Positions 17,800-26,105 of a DNA stretch of 64,000 bases are shown here, one piece after another. The stretch spans positions 10,606,580 through 10,670,579 of the forward strand of contig NZ_AP025018.1 in NCBI RefSeq assembly GCF_019977735.1, given 5' to 3'. The notes under the pieces are model-generated. The model saw only the letters and a program-made list of their open reading frames with translations. It was not told the DNA's origin and ran no database searches. Within the stretch, counting starts at the first letter, position 1. Each line of letters starts with the position of its first letter. Source of the DNA: Calothrix sp. PCC 7716. Lineage in GTDB: Bacteria > Cyanobacteriota > Cyanobacteriia > Cyanobacteriales > Nostocaceae. A program made the translations under genes and the position numbers.

Positions 17800-19215
17800 A
17801 TGAAGACAGATGAATTTCGTAAGTATGGGCATGAACTTATCGATTGGCTTGCTGATTATCGTGAAACATTAGAAGACTATTCAGTAATGTCGGAAACACA
17901 ACCGGGCGACATTCGGAATATGCTTCCTTCTACTCCACCTAAGGATAGCGAAACTATGAATCAAGTAATAGTTGACCTAAAACGAATAATTATGCCAGGA
18001 GTTACTCATTGGAATCATCCATCTTTTTTTGCCTACTTTCCTTCTAATGCTGGATTAACTTCGGTGCTGGCAGATATAGTCAGTACAGGTTTGGGAGTTC
18101 AAGGGATGAATTGGCAAACTAGCCCTGCTGCTACTGAGTTGGAGGAGACAGTATTAGATTGGTTAAGGCAAATGGTAGGTTTACCTTCTAACTTTGTTGG
18201 CGCCCTGCAAGATACGGCTTCTACTGCTACCCTTGTGGCTTTGTTAAGTGCTAGAGAACGTTGCACTAACCACAGTCAAAATCGGGGTGGGTTACAAGCC
18301 GAAACTATGCCTCTAGTCGTTTATGCATCCCAGGAGAGTCATAGTTCGATTGAGAAAGCAGCACTACTTGCAGGCTTTGGTAGGGAAAATTTACGCTTGA
18401 TTGAAACAGATGAGAAACAAGCACTTTACCTTGATGCCCTCCAGCTTGCTATTGAAGCTGACTTAGCTGCTGGTAAGAAACCCTGTGCATTAGTTGCTGC
18501 TATCGGCACTACAAATACCACTGCTTGTGACCCGCTTCAAGGCATGGCTGAACTCGCTCAACAGTACGGACTTTGGTTGCATGTAGACGCAGCAATGGCT
18601 GGCAATGCCATGATTCTTCCGGAATGTCGTTGGATGTGGGCTGGCATAGAAGCCAGTGATTCATTACTCTTTAATCCTCACAAATGGTTGGGAGTAGCTT
18701 TCGATTGTACAGCTTATTATGTGCGGGACTCCCAACATTTAATTCGAGTCATGTCCACAAACCCAAGCTATCTTCAAACTGAAGTTGACGGTCAAATCAA
18801 GAATTTTCGAGATTGGGGAATCCAATTAGGGCGCCGATTCCGCGCTCTTAAGTTGTGGTTTTTAATTCGCGAGCAAGGAGTGTCAGGTCTGCAAAACCGT
18901 CTCCGACGAGATTTAGCTAATGCTAGGTGGTTGGCTCTTCAAATTGATGCAACACCAAATTGGGAGAGAGTAGCTCCTGTTGATTTACAAACGGTATGTG
19001 TACGACATATTCCAGATAAAAGCTGGAATCAAACTCAAATGAATGCCCATAACCTAGCTTGGATAGAAAAGATAAATAAATCAGGCAAAGCTTATTTAAC
19101 ACCATCGCTTTTGAAGGGAAAACGAATTGCACGCATATCAATAGGGGCTGAAACTACTGAGAGTGTCCATGTAGAGCTTCTTTGGAAATTAATGCAGCAA
19201 GTTACCGAAAGTTAA
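17800..19215 (+). CDS. PLP-dependent aromatic L-amino-acid decarboxylase
   Basis: A 471-residue group II decarboxylase, full length. The PLP lysine is Lys295 in FNPHKWLG, PLP-ring contacts are Asp263 in HVDAAMAG and His181 in QESHSSIEKA, and the N-terminal THWNHPSFFAYFPS segment is characteristic of aromatic amino-acid decarboxylases (DOPA/tyrosine/tryptophan type) rather than glutamate decarboxylases. It would produce an aromatic amine such as tyramine, dopamine, tryptamine or serotonin. It diverges from the MATE/Ebony-like/panD operon and converges with an aromatic amino-acid hydroxylase at 19525, so the five genes plausibly form one pathway. The exact substrate cannot be read from sequence. 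Confidence 0.9.
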   Translation: MKTDEFRKYGHELIDWLADYRETLEDYSVMSETQPGDIRNMLPSTPPKDSETMNQVIVDLKRIIMPGVTHWNHPSFFAYFPSNAGLTSVLADIVSTGLGVQGMNWQTSPAATELEETVLDWLRQMVGLPSNFVGALQDTASTATLVALLSARERCTNHSQNRGGLQAETMPLVVYASQESHSSIEKAALLAGFGRENLRLIETDEKQALYLDALQLAIEADLAAGKKPCALVAAIGTTNTTACDPLQGMAELAQQYGLWLHVDAAMAGNAMILPECRWMWAGIEASDSLLFNPHKWLGVAFDCTAYYVRDSQHLIRVMSTNPSYLQTEVDGQIKNFRDWGIQLGRRFRALKLWFLIREQGVSGLQNRLRRDLANARWLALQIDATPNWERVAPVDLQTVCVRHIPDKSWNQTQMNAHNLAWIEKINKSGKAYLTPSLLKGKRIARISIGAETTESVHVELLWKLMQQVTES

Positions 19216-19524
19216 GACGCGCGTAAGTCAGCGTCAAAACAATCTTATGTAACAAAGTGTAAAGCAAGTAAAGAACTTGTAAGTAATTAGTCTTAGGCTT
19301 TTTTACAAAAATAAACACACATTGATTTTAAGGCGCTGACTTACTCTACTTATATTTAGACTCGTCTAAACGTAAGTACCCTAAGATACTATCAATATGC
19401 TTAGTGGCGGTTGAGTTTGGATTTTTCATTGAGCGCGTATAAACTATAGTAAGAATCTTAAAGTGTCTACTTTGCTTTATGAACGAGCTAGTTTCTGCAT
19501 ATTTAGAGGATATGTAAAACTACA
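19216..19524. other. Convergent intergenic region
   Basis: A spacer between two converging genes. GTAAGTCAGCG (19223-19233) and its complement CGCTGACTTAC (19334-19344) could pair across about 100 bases. A T-run at about 19299-19304 may serve as a terminator. No gene is seen. Confidence 0.35.
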
Positions 19525-20250
19525 TTAAGCTACCATAAGCTTCGATTTATTCATCAGCCAATTTACTTGATTAATAATCTCAGATAGAAATTCAAAATTA
19601 GGAATGGCAAAAATCTCTTGCTGAAAAGTATGATCATCAATCTGCATCTGCATAATTTTTTCTATGTTAAATAAATATATTTTTGGTTTGCCACTTGTGA
19701 CGTAATTAATTTCATTGTAACTAGATAGTTGACTACTGCCATACACTCTTGGTTGGTTATTTTCATAACAAACTCCAGCCTCTACAGTATACCAGTAAAT
19801 ATTGGTAAGATATTGCTGTTCTATTTTCGTGGCTGACAGCATTTCTTTGCTTATTTGTTTTATATATTTAGAATACTGAGAATTCGTTAAAAATGGTAAA
19901 TGTCCAAAGCAGTCATGAAATATATCTGGCACTGTGTCAAAATTAAAATTTGTAGTCTGGCGTAGAGAGATATTAACTGGGAAATACCCTTCATATAAAT
20001 ATTTAAAGTATTCTTGAGTGTTTACAAAACCATTGATACTTATAATTCCCCAACCTGTTTCTGCTTTAAATTTTTTTGATAAAGCATTTAAGTCTGGAAT
20101 ATCTTGAAGTAAAGGTTTCAAAAAATCAAGCCCAAATAAAAATTCTTTACATGCTTTACCTTGAACCGAAACAACTTGCTGTTTAAACAATTTATTCCAA
20201 CTTAAATGCTCTGCTTCTGTATAAGCAGAATAATTTTGTAGAGTTCTCAT
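19525..20250 (-). CDS. Biopterin-dependent aromatic amino-acid hydroxylase
   Basis: A 241-residue catalytic domain of the phenylalanine/tyrosine/tryptophan hydroxylase family without an N-terminal regulatory domain, as usual in bacteria. The iron ligands are visible: His112 and His117 in PDIFHDCFGHLP and Glu157 in IYWYTVEAGV. It hydroxylates an aromatic amino-acid ring using O2, Fe(II) and a tetrahydropterin. The phenylalanine, tyrosine or tryptophan preference is not decidable here. Placed beside the aromatic decarboxylase, it would make the hydroxylated precursor (for example tyrosine, DOPA or 5-hydroxytryptophan). No GGCGCC site lies in the gene. Confidence 0.88.
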   Translation of the reverse strand: MRTLQNYSAYTEAEHLSWNKLFKQQVVSVQGKACKEFLFGLDFLKPLLQDIPDLNALSKKFKAETGWGIISINGFVNTQEYFKYLYEGYFPVNISLRQTTNFNFDTVPDIFHDCFGHLPFLTNSQYSKYIKQISKEMLSATKIEQQYLTNIYWYTVEAGVCYENNQPRVYGSSQLSSYNEINYVTSGKPKIYLFNIEKIMQMQIDDHTFQQEIFAIPNFEFLSEIINQVNWLMNKSKLMVA

Positions 20251-20438
20251 AGTTTATAACGGAATGTTGAATCATATTTATGCTTCCAAGTTATTCTTTT
20301 TAAAAAGAAAAAGCATATAGTGAAAATGCTTAAGTTTATGTAAAAATTAGACTTTTCGTTTGTATCAAGATAGTCGAGAAGCTAATTATTATATATCTTT
20401 TGTAAGTATGGCTGAAAAAAGCGATTTTAGCCTTGATG

Positions 20439-20733
20439 TTAGTCAATAAAAATCTGAAATACTAATGCTATGTTCAAATAGCTATCTTCCAGAATAATAA
20501 CCAACTGGCTATCTCCAAATAGCTTAATTTGCTTGCATCCAAGTTCATCAGCTTTTTTCAAACCACAAATGGCGCCACTATATTCGGCTACATCCCAAAG
20601 TTTAAACTCCGAGGTCAACAGTAACGATGATTGTTTCGCCTGTTGGTAAGTCAATAACTGCGGCACCAGCTGCGGGACTCGGATTTGATGGTTCTGCGGC
20701 GCCATCAAAATAAATGCAAGTCCAATCGGACAT
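20439..20733 (-). pseudogene. Frameshifted ribonuclease H-like gene
   Basis: From the ATG at 20733 the frame reads MSDWTCIYFDGAAEPSN, the start of an RNase HI-type fold with its first acidic residue. It runs to a stop near 20605. In the next frame the match resumes with LWDVAEYSGAICGLKKADEL and KLFGDSQLV, containing the conserved Glu and Asp. One indel near 20608-20612 separates the halves, and the C terminus after DSQLV is also abnormal. The gene is most likely inactive. Confidence 0.65.
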
Positions 20734-20932
20734 ACCTCTACACCATGTTTACTACAAATATTTTGTCAACTCACGGATATATACACCTAAATAAATACTA
20801 GTAACAACAACAACAACGTTTTCCCGGCAAGCTCGTTTGTTACGTTGTGTAGTAACCTTTAGTCGCACAGCAAGTATTATATATAACAAATGAATATGAA
20901 AATCATTCAAATTATCCTTGTAGAATTATTTT

Positions 20933-21730
20933 ATGGTTAAAGTTGTTACCATCAATATTTTGTTTGACATGGAGTGTTGGGAGAAGCGAAGTAAACTTCT
21001 CGTTGATGAGCTTAAAGTAATAAATGCAGATTTAATCGCATTACAAGAAATTAATATTCAAGAACAAACAGGCGATTGGTTAGCACAGCAACTAAATATG
21101 CCTTATATGTACTTAGTTCCTTTTCAAGCAGCACCATATAAAAATGGGCCTGAATATGGAATTGGTATACTGAGTCGCTATCCGTTTGTTTTGCAACAAC
21201 AGCTTGATTTAAAAAGTCAAGGGCGCCTAGCTCAATATGTACAAGTTAATATAAATAATCAACCATTGATATTTTGTAATGGACATTACTACTGGCAACC
21301 TGGTACTACTCCTGCACGAATGGAACAGTTTAAGTTACTGGTAGATTGGTTAAGTGAGTTACCTTTACTGCCTATAATTGCCGTCGGAGATTTTAATGCA
21401 ACACCCGACACACCAGAGATAGAATTTATACGTGAACACTTTATTTCAGCTTATGCAGCACATCACGGTAGTGAACCTGAATACACTTGTCCTACACCTT
21501 TGAGCAAACCGAGTAGAAGTTTAACTCGTAAAATCGGGCGCCGTGTAGTGAATATATTAGTACATCGTAAAATTGAACCGTGGCGCGGAACGCTAGACTA
21601 TATATTTATTAACCAGCGTTTACAAGTTCATAACTGTGAATTGATACTTACCAAGTCGGCGCCAGATAACGAGCAAATTTATCCATCTGACCATTTTGGC
21701 ATAGCTGCCGAACTTGAAGTTACTCTATAA
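20933..21730 (+). CDS. Endonuclease/exonuclease/phosphatase family protein
   Basis: A 265-residue EEP-superfamily metal-dependent phosphoesterase. Conserved segments are TINI near the N terminus, LIALQEIN (metal-binding Glu), GDFNATPDTPE (Asp/Asn), and SDHFGIAAEL (catalytic Asp-His) at the end. The family includes nucleases, sphingomyelinases and inositol phosphatases; substrate is unknown. No signal peptide is seen, so it is probably cytoplasmic. It is a single-gene unit and intact. Confidence 0.85.
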   Translation: MVKVVTINILFDMECWEKRSKLLVDELKVINADLIALQEINIQEQTGDWLAQQLNMPYMYLVPFQAAPYKNGPEYGIGILSRYPFVLQQQLDLKSQGRLAQYVQVNINNQPLIFCNGHYYWQPGTTPARMEQFKLLVDWLSELPLLPIIAVGDFNATPDTPEIEFIREHFISAYAAHHGSEPEYTCPTPLSKPSRSLTRKIGRRVVNILVHRKIEPWRGTLDYIFINQRLQVHNCELILTKSAPDNEQIYPSDHFGIAAELEVTL

Positions 21731-21782
21731 CTATAATAATTACTTAATAGCTATATAAATAGTAAAAACAACTAGAAACCTA

Positions 21783-21846
21783 GAAACCGGGTTTGTTCAT
21801 TAACATATTGTAATAAAACGATGATTTTGCATACAAACCCGGTTTC
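21783..21846. repeat. Inverted repeat with GAAACCGGGTTTGT arms
   Basis: GAAACCGGGTTTGT at 21783-21796 and its exact complement ACAAACCCGGTTTC at 21833-21846 flank a 36-base AT-rich loop between the EEP gene and the MIP gene. It may be a small non-autonomous element or a bidirectional terminator. Confidence 0.7.
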
Positions 21847-21873
21847 TCACTTGGATATTAAAAATATAGCAAC

Positions 21874-22467
21874 ATGAGAAACTCCACAGGCGCCTTATTA
21901 AAACCAAACGTTAAAGCTGCTTTTGCTGAATTCATAGGAACCTTTTTCCTAACACTAGCTGCACTTTTGGGTGGTACACCTTACGCAGCTGGTTTAACTC
22001 TTGCAGCATTTGTTTACGCAGTTGGAAGTATTTCAGGCGCCCATTTAAACCCAGCCGTCACTATTGGTCTACTTGTAAATCGAAGTATTACGGCTAGTAC
22101 AGGTACATTATATATTGCGGCGCAAATTCTTGGTGCATTGCTAGCAAGGTCGTTGGGTAACTTAGTCGGTGTTTTGGCGCCGTATTATTTTGCTGCAAAC
22201 AGCTTGGCAGAATTTGTTGGTTTTGGTATTTTGATGCTGACAGTTTTGGCAGTTTATGAAAAGAATGTTCCTTCTTCTGGTAGTGGTATAGCTATAGGTG
22301 CAGCCTTAACTGCTGGATTATTAATTAGTAAAGGAATATTAAATCCAGCAGTTGCAATTGCCATGAATCAAACGCTGTCACCAGCAACTTGGGCTACAGT
22401 ACTAAGTGCTATTGTGTTTACAGTACTATTCAGACTCTTTGTTCACAAACCACAAACAACAATATAA
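21874..22467 (+). CDS. MIP family channel (aquaporin/glycerol facilitator-like)
   Basis: A 197-residue six-helix membrane protein with two half-helix NPA motifs: HLNPAVT after helix 2 and ILNPAVA after helix 5. It is shorter than typical AqpZ proteins (about 230). It would conduct water or small neutral solutes across the inner membrane. Three GGCGCC sites lie in the gene, consistent with a native gene. The hairpin repeat at 22471 follows the stop codon. Confidence 0.87.
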   Translation: MRNSTGALLKPNVKAAFAEFIGTFFLTLAALLGGTPYAAGLTLAAFVYAVGSISGAHLNPAVTIGLLVNRSITASTGTLYIAAQILGALLARSLGNLVGVLAPYYFAANSLAEFVGFGILMLTVLAVYEKNVPSSGSGIAIGAALTAGLLISKGILNPAVAIAMNQTLSPATWATVLSAIVFTVLFRLFVHKPQTTI

Positions 22468-22470
22468 ACT

Positions 22471-22498
22471 CTTGTGGAACGGGCATCCTGCCCGTCCC
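22471..22498. repeat. Dispersed hairpin repeat (copy 3)
   Basis: CTTGTGGAACGGGCATCCTG then CCCGTCCC forms a hairpin around GGGCATCCTGCCC. It lies between the converging MIP and CAAD genes, where it could terminate both. Confidence 0.7.
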
Positions 22499-22518
22499 AA
22501 TCTTACAAAAATGGTAGT

Positions 22519-22911
22519 CTAGTTACTACCTAATACTTCCTTTTTAGTCGAGTCTATATTTTCTACCAGTTCCTTACGAGCAGAACTATTGAGTAAGTAG
22601 CGGTAAACAAACCACCCAGTGTAACCCATCCCTATTAACTCAAAAATTGGTTTTACTAAAGGAATGCTATTGATGGCGCCTATAACTGCCAAGCCGACAC
22701 GGAGTACTACAATGCCAACTACGAGCGCAACAAAGCTAAGGACAGGAAGTTTGTACTCTTGATAGAAGCGATTAACGTTGCTTGGTAGCTCTGCGATAAA
22801 ATTAGAAACTTGTTGAGTAATGCGTTGCACTTGGCTATCGAATTGAGAAGTTGCTTCGTTTTGAAGCTTAGTAGCATATTCTTGTTGTTGAGCTTGTTCT
22901 TGAGTTTCCAT
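22519..22911 (-). CDS. CAAD-domain membrane protein
   Basis: A 130-residue protein with a hydrophilic N-terminal coiled-coil-like region (QEQAQQQEYATKLQNE) and two closely spaced transmembrane helices near residues 55-105, separated by GAINSIPLVKPIFELIG. This is the CAAD (cyanobacterial aminoacyl-tRNA synthetase appended) domain, related to CURT1 thylakoid proteins. It is expected in the thylakoid membrane. This stand-alone form has no fused synthetase. Confidence 0.85.
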   Translation of the reverse strand: METQEQAQQQEYATKLQNEATSQFDSQVQRITQQVSNFIAELPSNVNRFYQEYKLPVLSFVALVVGIVVLRVGLAVIGAINSIPLVKPIFELIGMGYTGWFVYRYLLNSSARKELVENIDSTKKEVLGSN

Positions 22912-23700
22912 AGTTGACTCCTTTGTTCTAGTTTTTGTTCTAGTTTTTTTCTACTGTTGGTTATTCACCACCTTAGTCTTAGCACTAGCGACGGTAACTT
23001 TCATCTCTACAAATGAGACACCTTTAATGAAAGCGAGCGCGCGTGGGCAACCTTCCCAAACTGTGAAGAATTTGCAAAAGTTCCATCTTCACCAGTTCCT
23101 ACAGCCAAGTCACCCCTTCAGAATATTCGCTTCTAATTTTGAGCGTACCTGACTTGCTAAGTCGGTAGGTCAGTTATTTTAGTAGTTACATCAGTACAGC
23201 AGCACCAATAATTAAAAACAGCTAAAAAGAAACGGAACTACTTTTTTCATAGTAACTTCAATATTCAGTTATATTATCAATTTATTTAAATATATCCCCT
23301 CATATTTAAGCGAACTGATCATCAATCAATTGAATGAAACACTATCTCTCAAAAGTTAGAATACAATTTTGTGTAACATACATTGAATGCTAGAACTTAG
23401 TCACAATTATTAATATTCTTTCTTAGTACTTTAGTCCTATAAGGAGTTATCTATAATTGATATAGAATGCTAGAAACTAGTCACAATTTTATAGTTAATT
23501 ATTATAATAGTATCTAGAAAACGAGATTTTGATAAATTTCATGACCTTACATGCTCATATAAGCATAAAATTTAGCAAATATTAATAAATATTAAGGGTG
23601 TTTTATACCTGGAGATAAGGACGTTTCATTCTCTAGAAAGATGGCTCATGGGTTTTAGATATTTAATATTGTTAGTAAATAACCCTAGAGAAAATAACTA
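22912..23700. other. Long upstream region with an 80-bp-spaced direct repeat
   Basis: This 789-bp stretch has no gene. GAATGCTAGAACTTAGTCAC followed by AATT at 23385-23408 recurs at 23465-23488 with two mismatches, exactly 80 bp apart in the same orientation. It probably contains the promoter of the stress operon at 23701-25630. Confidence 0.45.
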
Positions 23701-24561
23701 ATGGCACTCCATAAAATTAGCGATTTCGACACAGACTACCATAACACTATTCAAGGTAAAGACATTAAAGGAATGGGTGTCTATAGCCGAAGCAGTGACG
23801 AGAAAATTGGCACAGTCAGTGATATCCTAGTCGATGACCAAGGACAGTTCCGTTATCTACTTGTTGATTTAGGCTTTTGGATTTTTGGTAAGAAAGTATT
23901 ACTTCCACTTGGTCGCGCTCAAGTTGATTCAATAGAAGAGCGTGTGTATACTGCGTTAACTAAAAAGCAAGCAGAAGATTTACCTGAGTTTAAAGAAGAT
24001 ACAGTATTAGACTACGACTACGAAGAACGAGTACGTGGAGTATATCGTACACCACTCGAAGCCTCGGCGCCTCTGGGTGGAGTTGGAAGTACAACCCCAA
24101 CTTACGACCGCAATACTTATAACTATAGCCAAGACGCTGATTTATACGATACCAGCGTACACGATGATACAACTATTAGACTTTATGAAGAGCGCTTAGT
24201 AGCTAACAAGCAGCGTCGTAAAGCTGGTGAAGTTGCAATTGGCAAGCATGTTGAAACAGAAACAGCACGTGTAGCAGTACCAATTGAGAAAGAGCGAGTA
24301 GTTATTGAGCGTGTCACCCCCGCAGATGTAGGTAGAGTAGTTACTGGTGATGCAACAGCATTCCGTGAAGGTGAAGTAGCACATGTAGAAATTTACGAAG
24401 AAGTTCCTGACATTCGTAAAGAAGCGGTAGTACGAGAAGAAGTTCGTGTCCGAAAAGTTGTAGACCATGAAACAGTCGAAGCAACTGAAACAATTCGTCG
24501 TGAAGAATTGGATATAGACACCGACGGTAGAACTGTCGTAAACAAAGAAGACCGCATTTAA
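23701..24561 (+). CDS. PRC-barrel and DUF2382 protein
   Basis: A 286-residue soluble protein. Residues 20-95 are a PRC-barrel (VYSRSSDEKIGTVSDILVDD then FRYLLVDLGFWIFGKKVLLP). Residues 155-280 are DUF2382 (RLYEERLVANKQRRKAGEVA, then charged repeats IEKERVVIERV). Proteins of this kind are common in desiccation- or stress-tolerant bacteria; the molecular role is unknown. It is the first of three plus-strand genes spaced 42 and 73 bp apart, probably an operon. Confidence 0.87.
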   Translation: MALHKISDFDTDYHNTIQGKDIKGMGVYSRSSDEKIGTVSDILVDDQGQFRYLLVDLGFWIFGKKVLLPLGRAQVDSIEERVYTALTKKQAEDLPEFKEDTVLDYDYEERVRGVYRTPLEASAPLGGVGSTTPTYDRNTYNYSQDADLYDTSVHDDTTIRLYEERLVANKQRRKAGEVAIGKHVETETARVAVPIEKERVVIERVTPADVGRVVTGDATAFREGEVAHVEIYEEVPDIRKEAVVREEVRVRKVVDHETVEATETIRREELDIDTDGRTVVNKEDRI

Positions 24562-24603
24562 TCAAAAAAGTTAAAAACTCTTTACATATCAAGGAGGTAA
24601 AGC

Positions 24604-25041
24604 GTGAAAATAGTTCAAAATTTCCGTCGTATTTTAGTAGCGTTCGCATTAGTGCTAGTACTAATAACTACTAGTGCATGTAGCTCAGTACAAGCAAAAG
24701 AGCCAACATCACAGCTACCAGGTGCAACATATAGCAATAATTACTCACAGCTAGAACTGGGTAATACTGCACAAGGTCAAGACTTTGGTAACTGGGTAGT
24801 ATCAACAGCAAAAGGAATCGTCTCTGATGCTTTTGTGCGTGATAACAACAAATTAGGTGTTGTAATTACACCTCAAGTTCGTCCGGCAGAAGTAAGACCA
24901 TTAGCAAAATCTTTAGTACAAGGTTTCCACAAGAACTTTCCAAATCAGGACTTGACGGTTTTAGTATACGCACCTGATAAAAAGTTGATTTTGACAGCTA
25001 AGTACGATACTCAGTCAAATCAAATCGCGTACAACTCATAA
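24604..25041 (+). CDS. Small lipoprotein of the stress operon
   Basis: A 145-residue protein starting with GTG behind a perfect AGGAGG box at 24592-24597. The signal peptide ends in a lipobox-like TSAC at about residue 26, so lipidation is predicted. The rest (VRPAEVRPLAKSLVQGFHKN, VLVYAPDKKLI) is soluble and faces the periplasm. Family not recognised. It lies between the DUF2382 gene and the gene at 25115. Confidence 0.7.
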   Translation: MKIVQNFRRILVAFALVLVLITTSACSSVQAKEPTSQLPGATYSNNYSQLELGNTAQGQDFGNWVVSTAKGIVSDAFVRDNNKLGVVITPQVRPAEVRPLAKSLVQGFHKNFPNQDLTVLVYAPDKKLILTAKYDTQSNQIAYNS

Positions 25042-25114
25042 AACGATTTTGATTGACTTCAAGCAAAACAAGAAGCTAGTTGACGAAATTTTATTTGAAT
25101 GAAGGGAGAAACAA

Positions 25115-25630
25115 ATGTCTAGCAGCGACCAATACAAACGTCAAATCATGAATGATTTGGCACAAGGAAATACAGAATCTCTTGATGATGCTCCTTCTGA
25201 CCCTTCAAGAGAGTATCAAAACTTTGACGACTTTGCACAACGTTCAACACACCAAGAACGGCGCCAGTTGTTTGGTCGCATCGACCACAACCAAGTTCCT
25301 CCAAGCCAAATGGAGCCAGAACTTAAAAAAGCAATTGAAAAGATTCAACCAAACGAAAGAGACGATGTAGCGCGTTCGTTCTTCAAGCACCTCAAAGAAA
25401 GAGGACTTGACGACCGTCATCTAGAAAAGCAATTGGGTCTTTCTACTCATAACCCCAATCGAATGACTGCTGATGATGTATCTAAACTTGCTTCGTTTAC
25501 ATACCACAATCACCCCGACATCTTCCGTGATGTAATGGCAGAACAACCTGCAATCTTCAAATTTCTTAGCAACCCTGTAGTAGGCGCCGCACTAGGAGCA
25601 ATTGCTTCTAAATGGTTTGGCAAACACTAA
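25115..25630 (+). CDS. Conserved-looking hydrophilic protein of the stress operon
   Basis: A 171-residue protein, strongly charged and polar over residues 1-135, ending in a short glycine/alanine-rich hydrophobic segment (NPVVGAALGAIASKWFGKH). I do not recognise the family. A good ribosome site (GAAGGGAG) precedes the ATG. Operon position with DUF2382 and lipoprotein genes suggests a stress or envelope role, which is inference only. Confidence 0.65.
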   Translation: MSSSDQYKRQIMNDLAQGNTESLDDAPSDPSREYQNFDDFAQRSTHQERRQLFGRIDHNQVPPSQMEPELKKAIEKIQPNERDDVARSFFKHLKERGLDDRHLEKQLGLSTHNPNRMTADDVSKLASFTYHNHPDIFRDVMAEQPAIFKFLSNPVVGAALGAIASKWFGKH

Positions 25631-25641
25631 TACTAATATAA

Positions 25642-25752
25642 AATCCCCCTAAATCCCCCTTAATAAGGGGGACTTTAATAGTTTCTTAGCCTCCTTAATA
25701 AGGTACTTTAACCCCCTCTCTTAGCCCCCCTTACTAAGGGGGGTTGGGGGGA
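25642..25752. repeat. Cluster of C/G-run hairpins
   Basis: AATCCCCCTTAATAAGGGGG and CCCCCCTTACTAAGGGGGG are hairpin-forming repeats placed back to back after the stress operon, with C-rich direct repeats between them. They probably double as a strong terminator. Confidence 0.65.
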
Positions 25753-25952
25753 TCAAATTTACAATCTACGCTTTGATTGAAAATGAATTAAATAACGAAT
25801 GTGAACCACGGTTCACAAATACACTTACCTGCATATCTAACATAATAATTAATCCAAATTCTTCCTTGTGAGTGAGAAGCAACCGTTGTAATACCCCTTA
25901 AACTAAAAAGGGAATGCCGTAATGCTAATTACTTTTTGGAAGTTTAAAATTT

Positions 25953-26105
25953 ATGCAGCAAACAGAAACAGTAGTCGCGAAGGTAAGTGACTTGCAAGAT
26001 GGAGAAAAGCGGCAAGTTTCTGTAGGTGAAACAGATGTATTGCTAGTGCGAGTAAAGGACAACTTTTATGCAATAGGCGCCTATTGTACGCATTATTAAG
26101 CACCA
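25953..26105 (+). pseudogene. 5' part of Rieske domain cut off by an in-frame TAA
   Basis: From ATG 25953 the frame reads MQQTETVVAKVSDLQDGEKR and reaches YCTHY, the first Rieske ligand box (CxH), then TAA at 26097-26099. The same frame then continues APLVDG into the oxidoreductase at 26106. A single substitution (for example GAA to TAA) would explain it. The full original gene is therefore 25953-27560. Confidence 0.75.
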
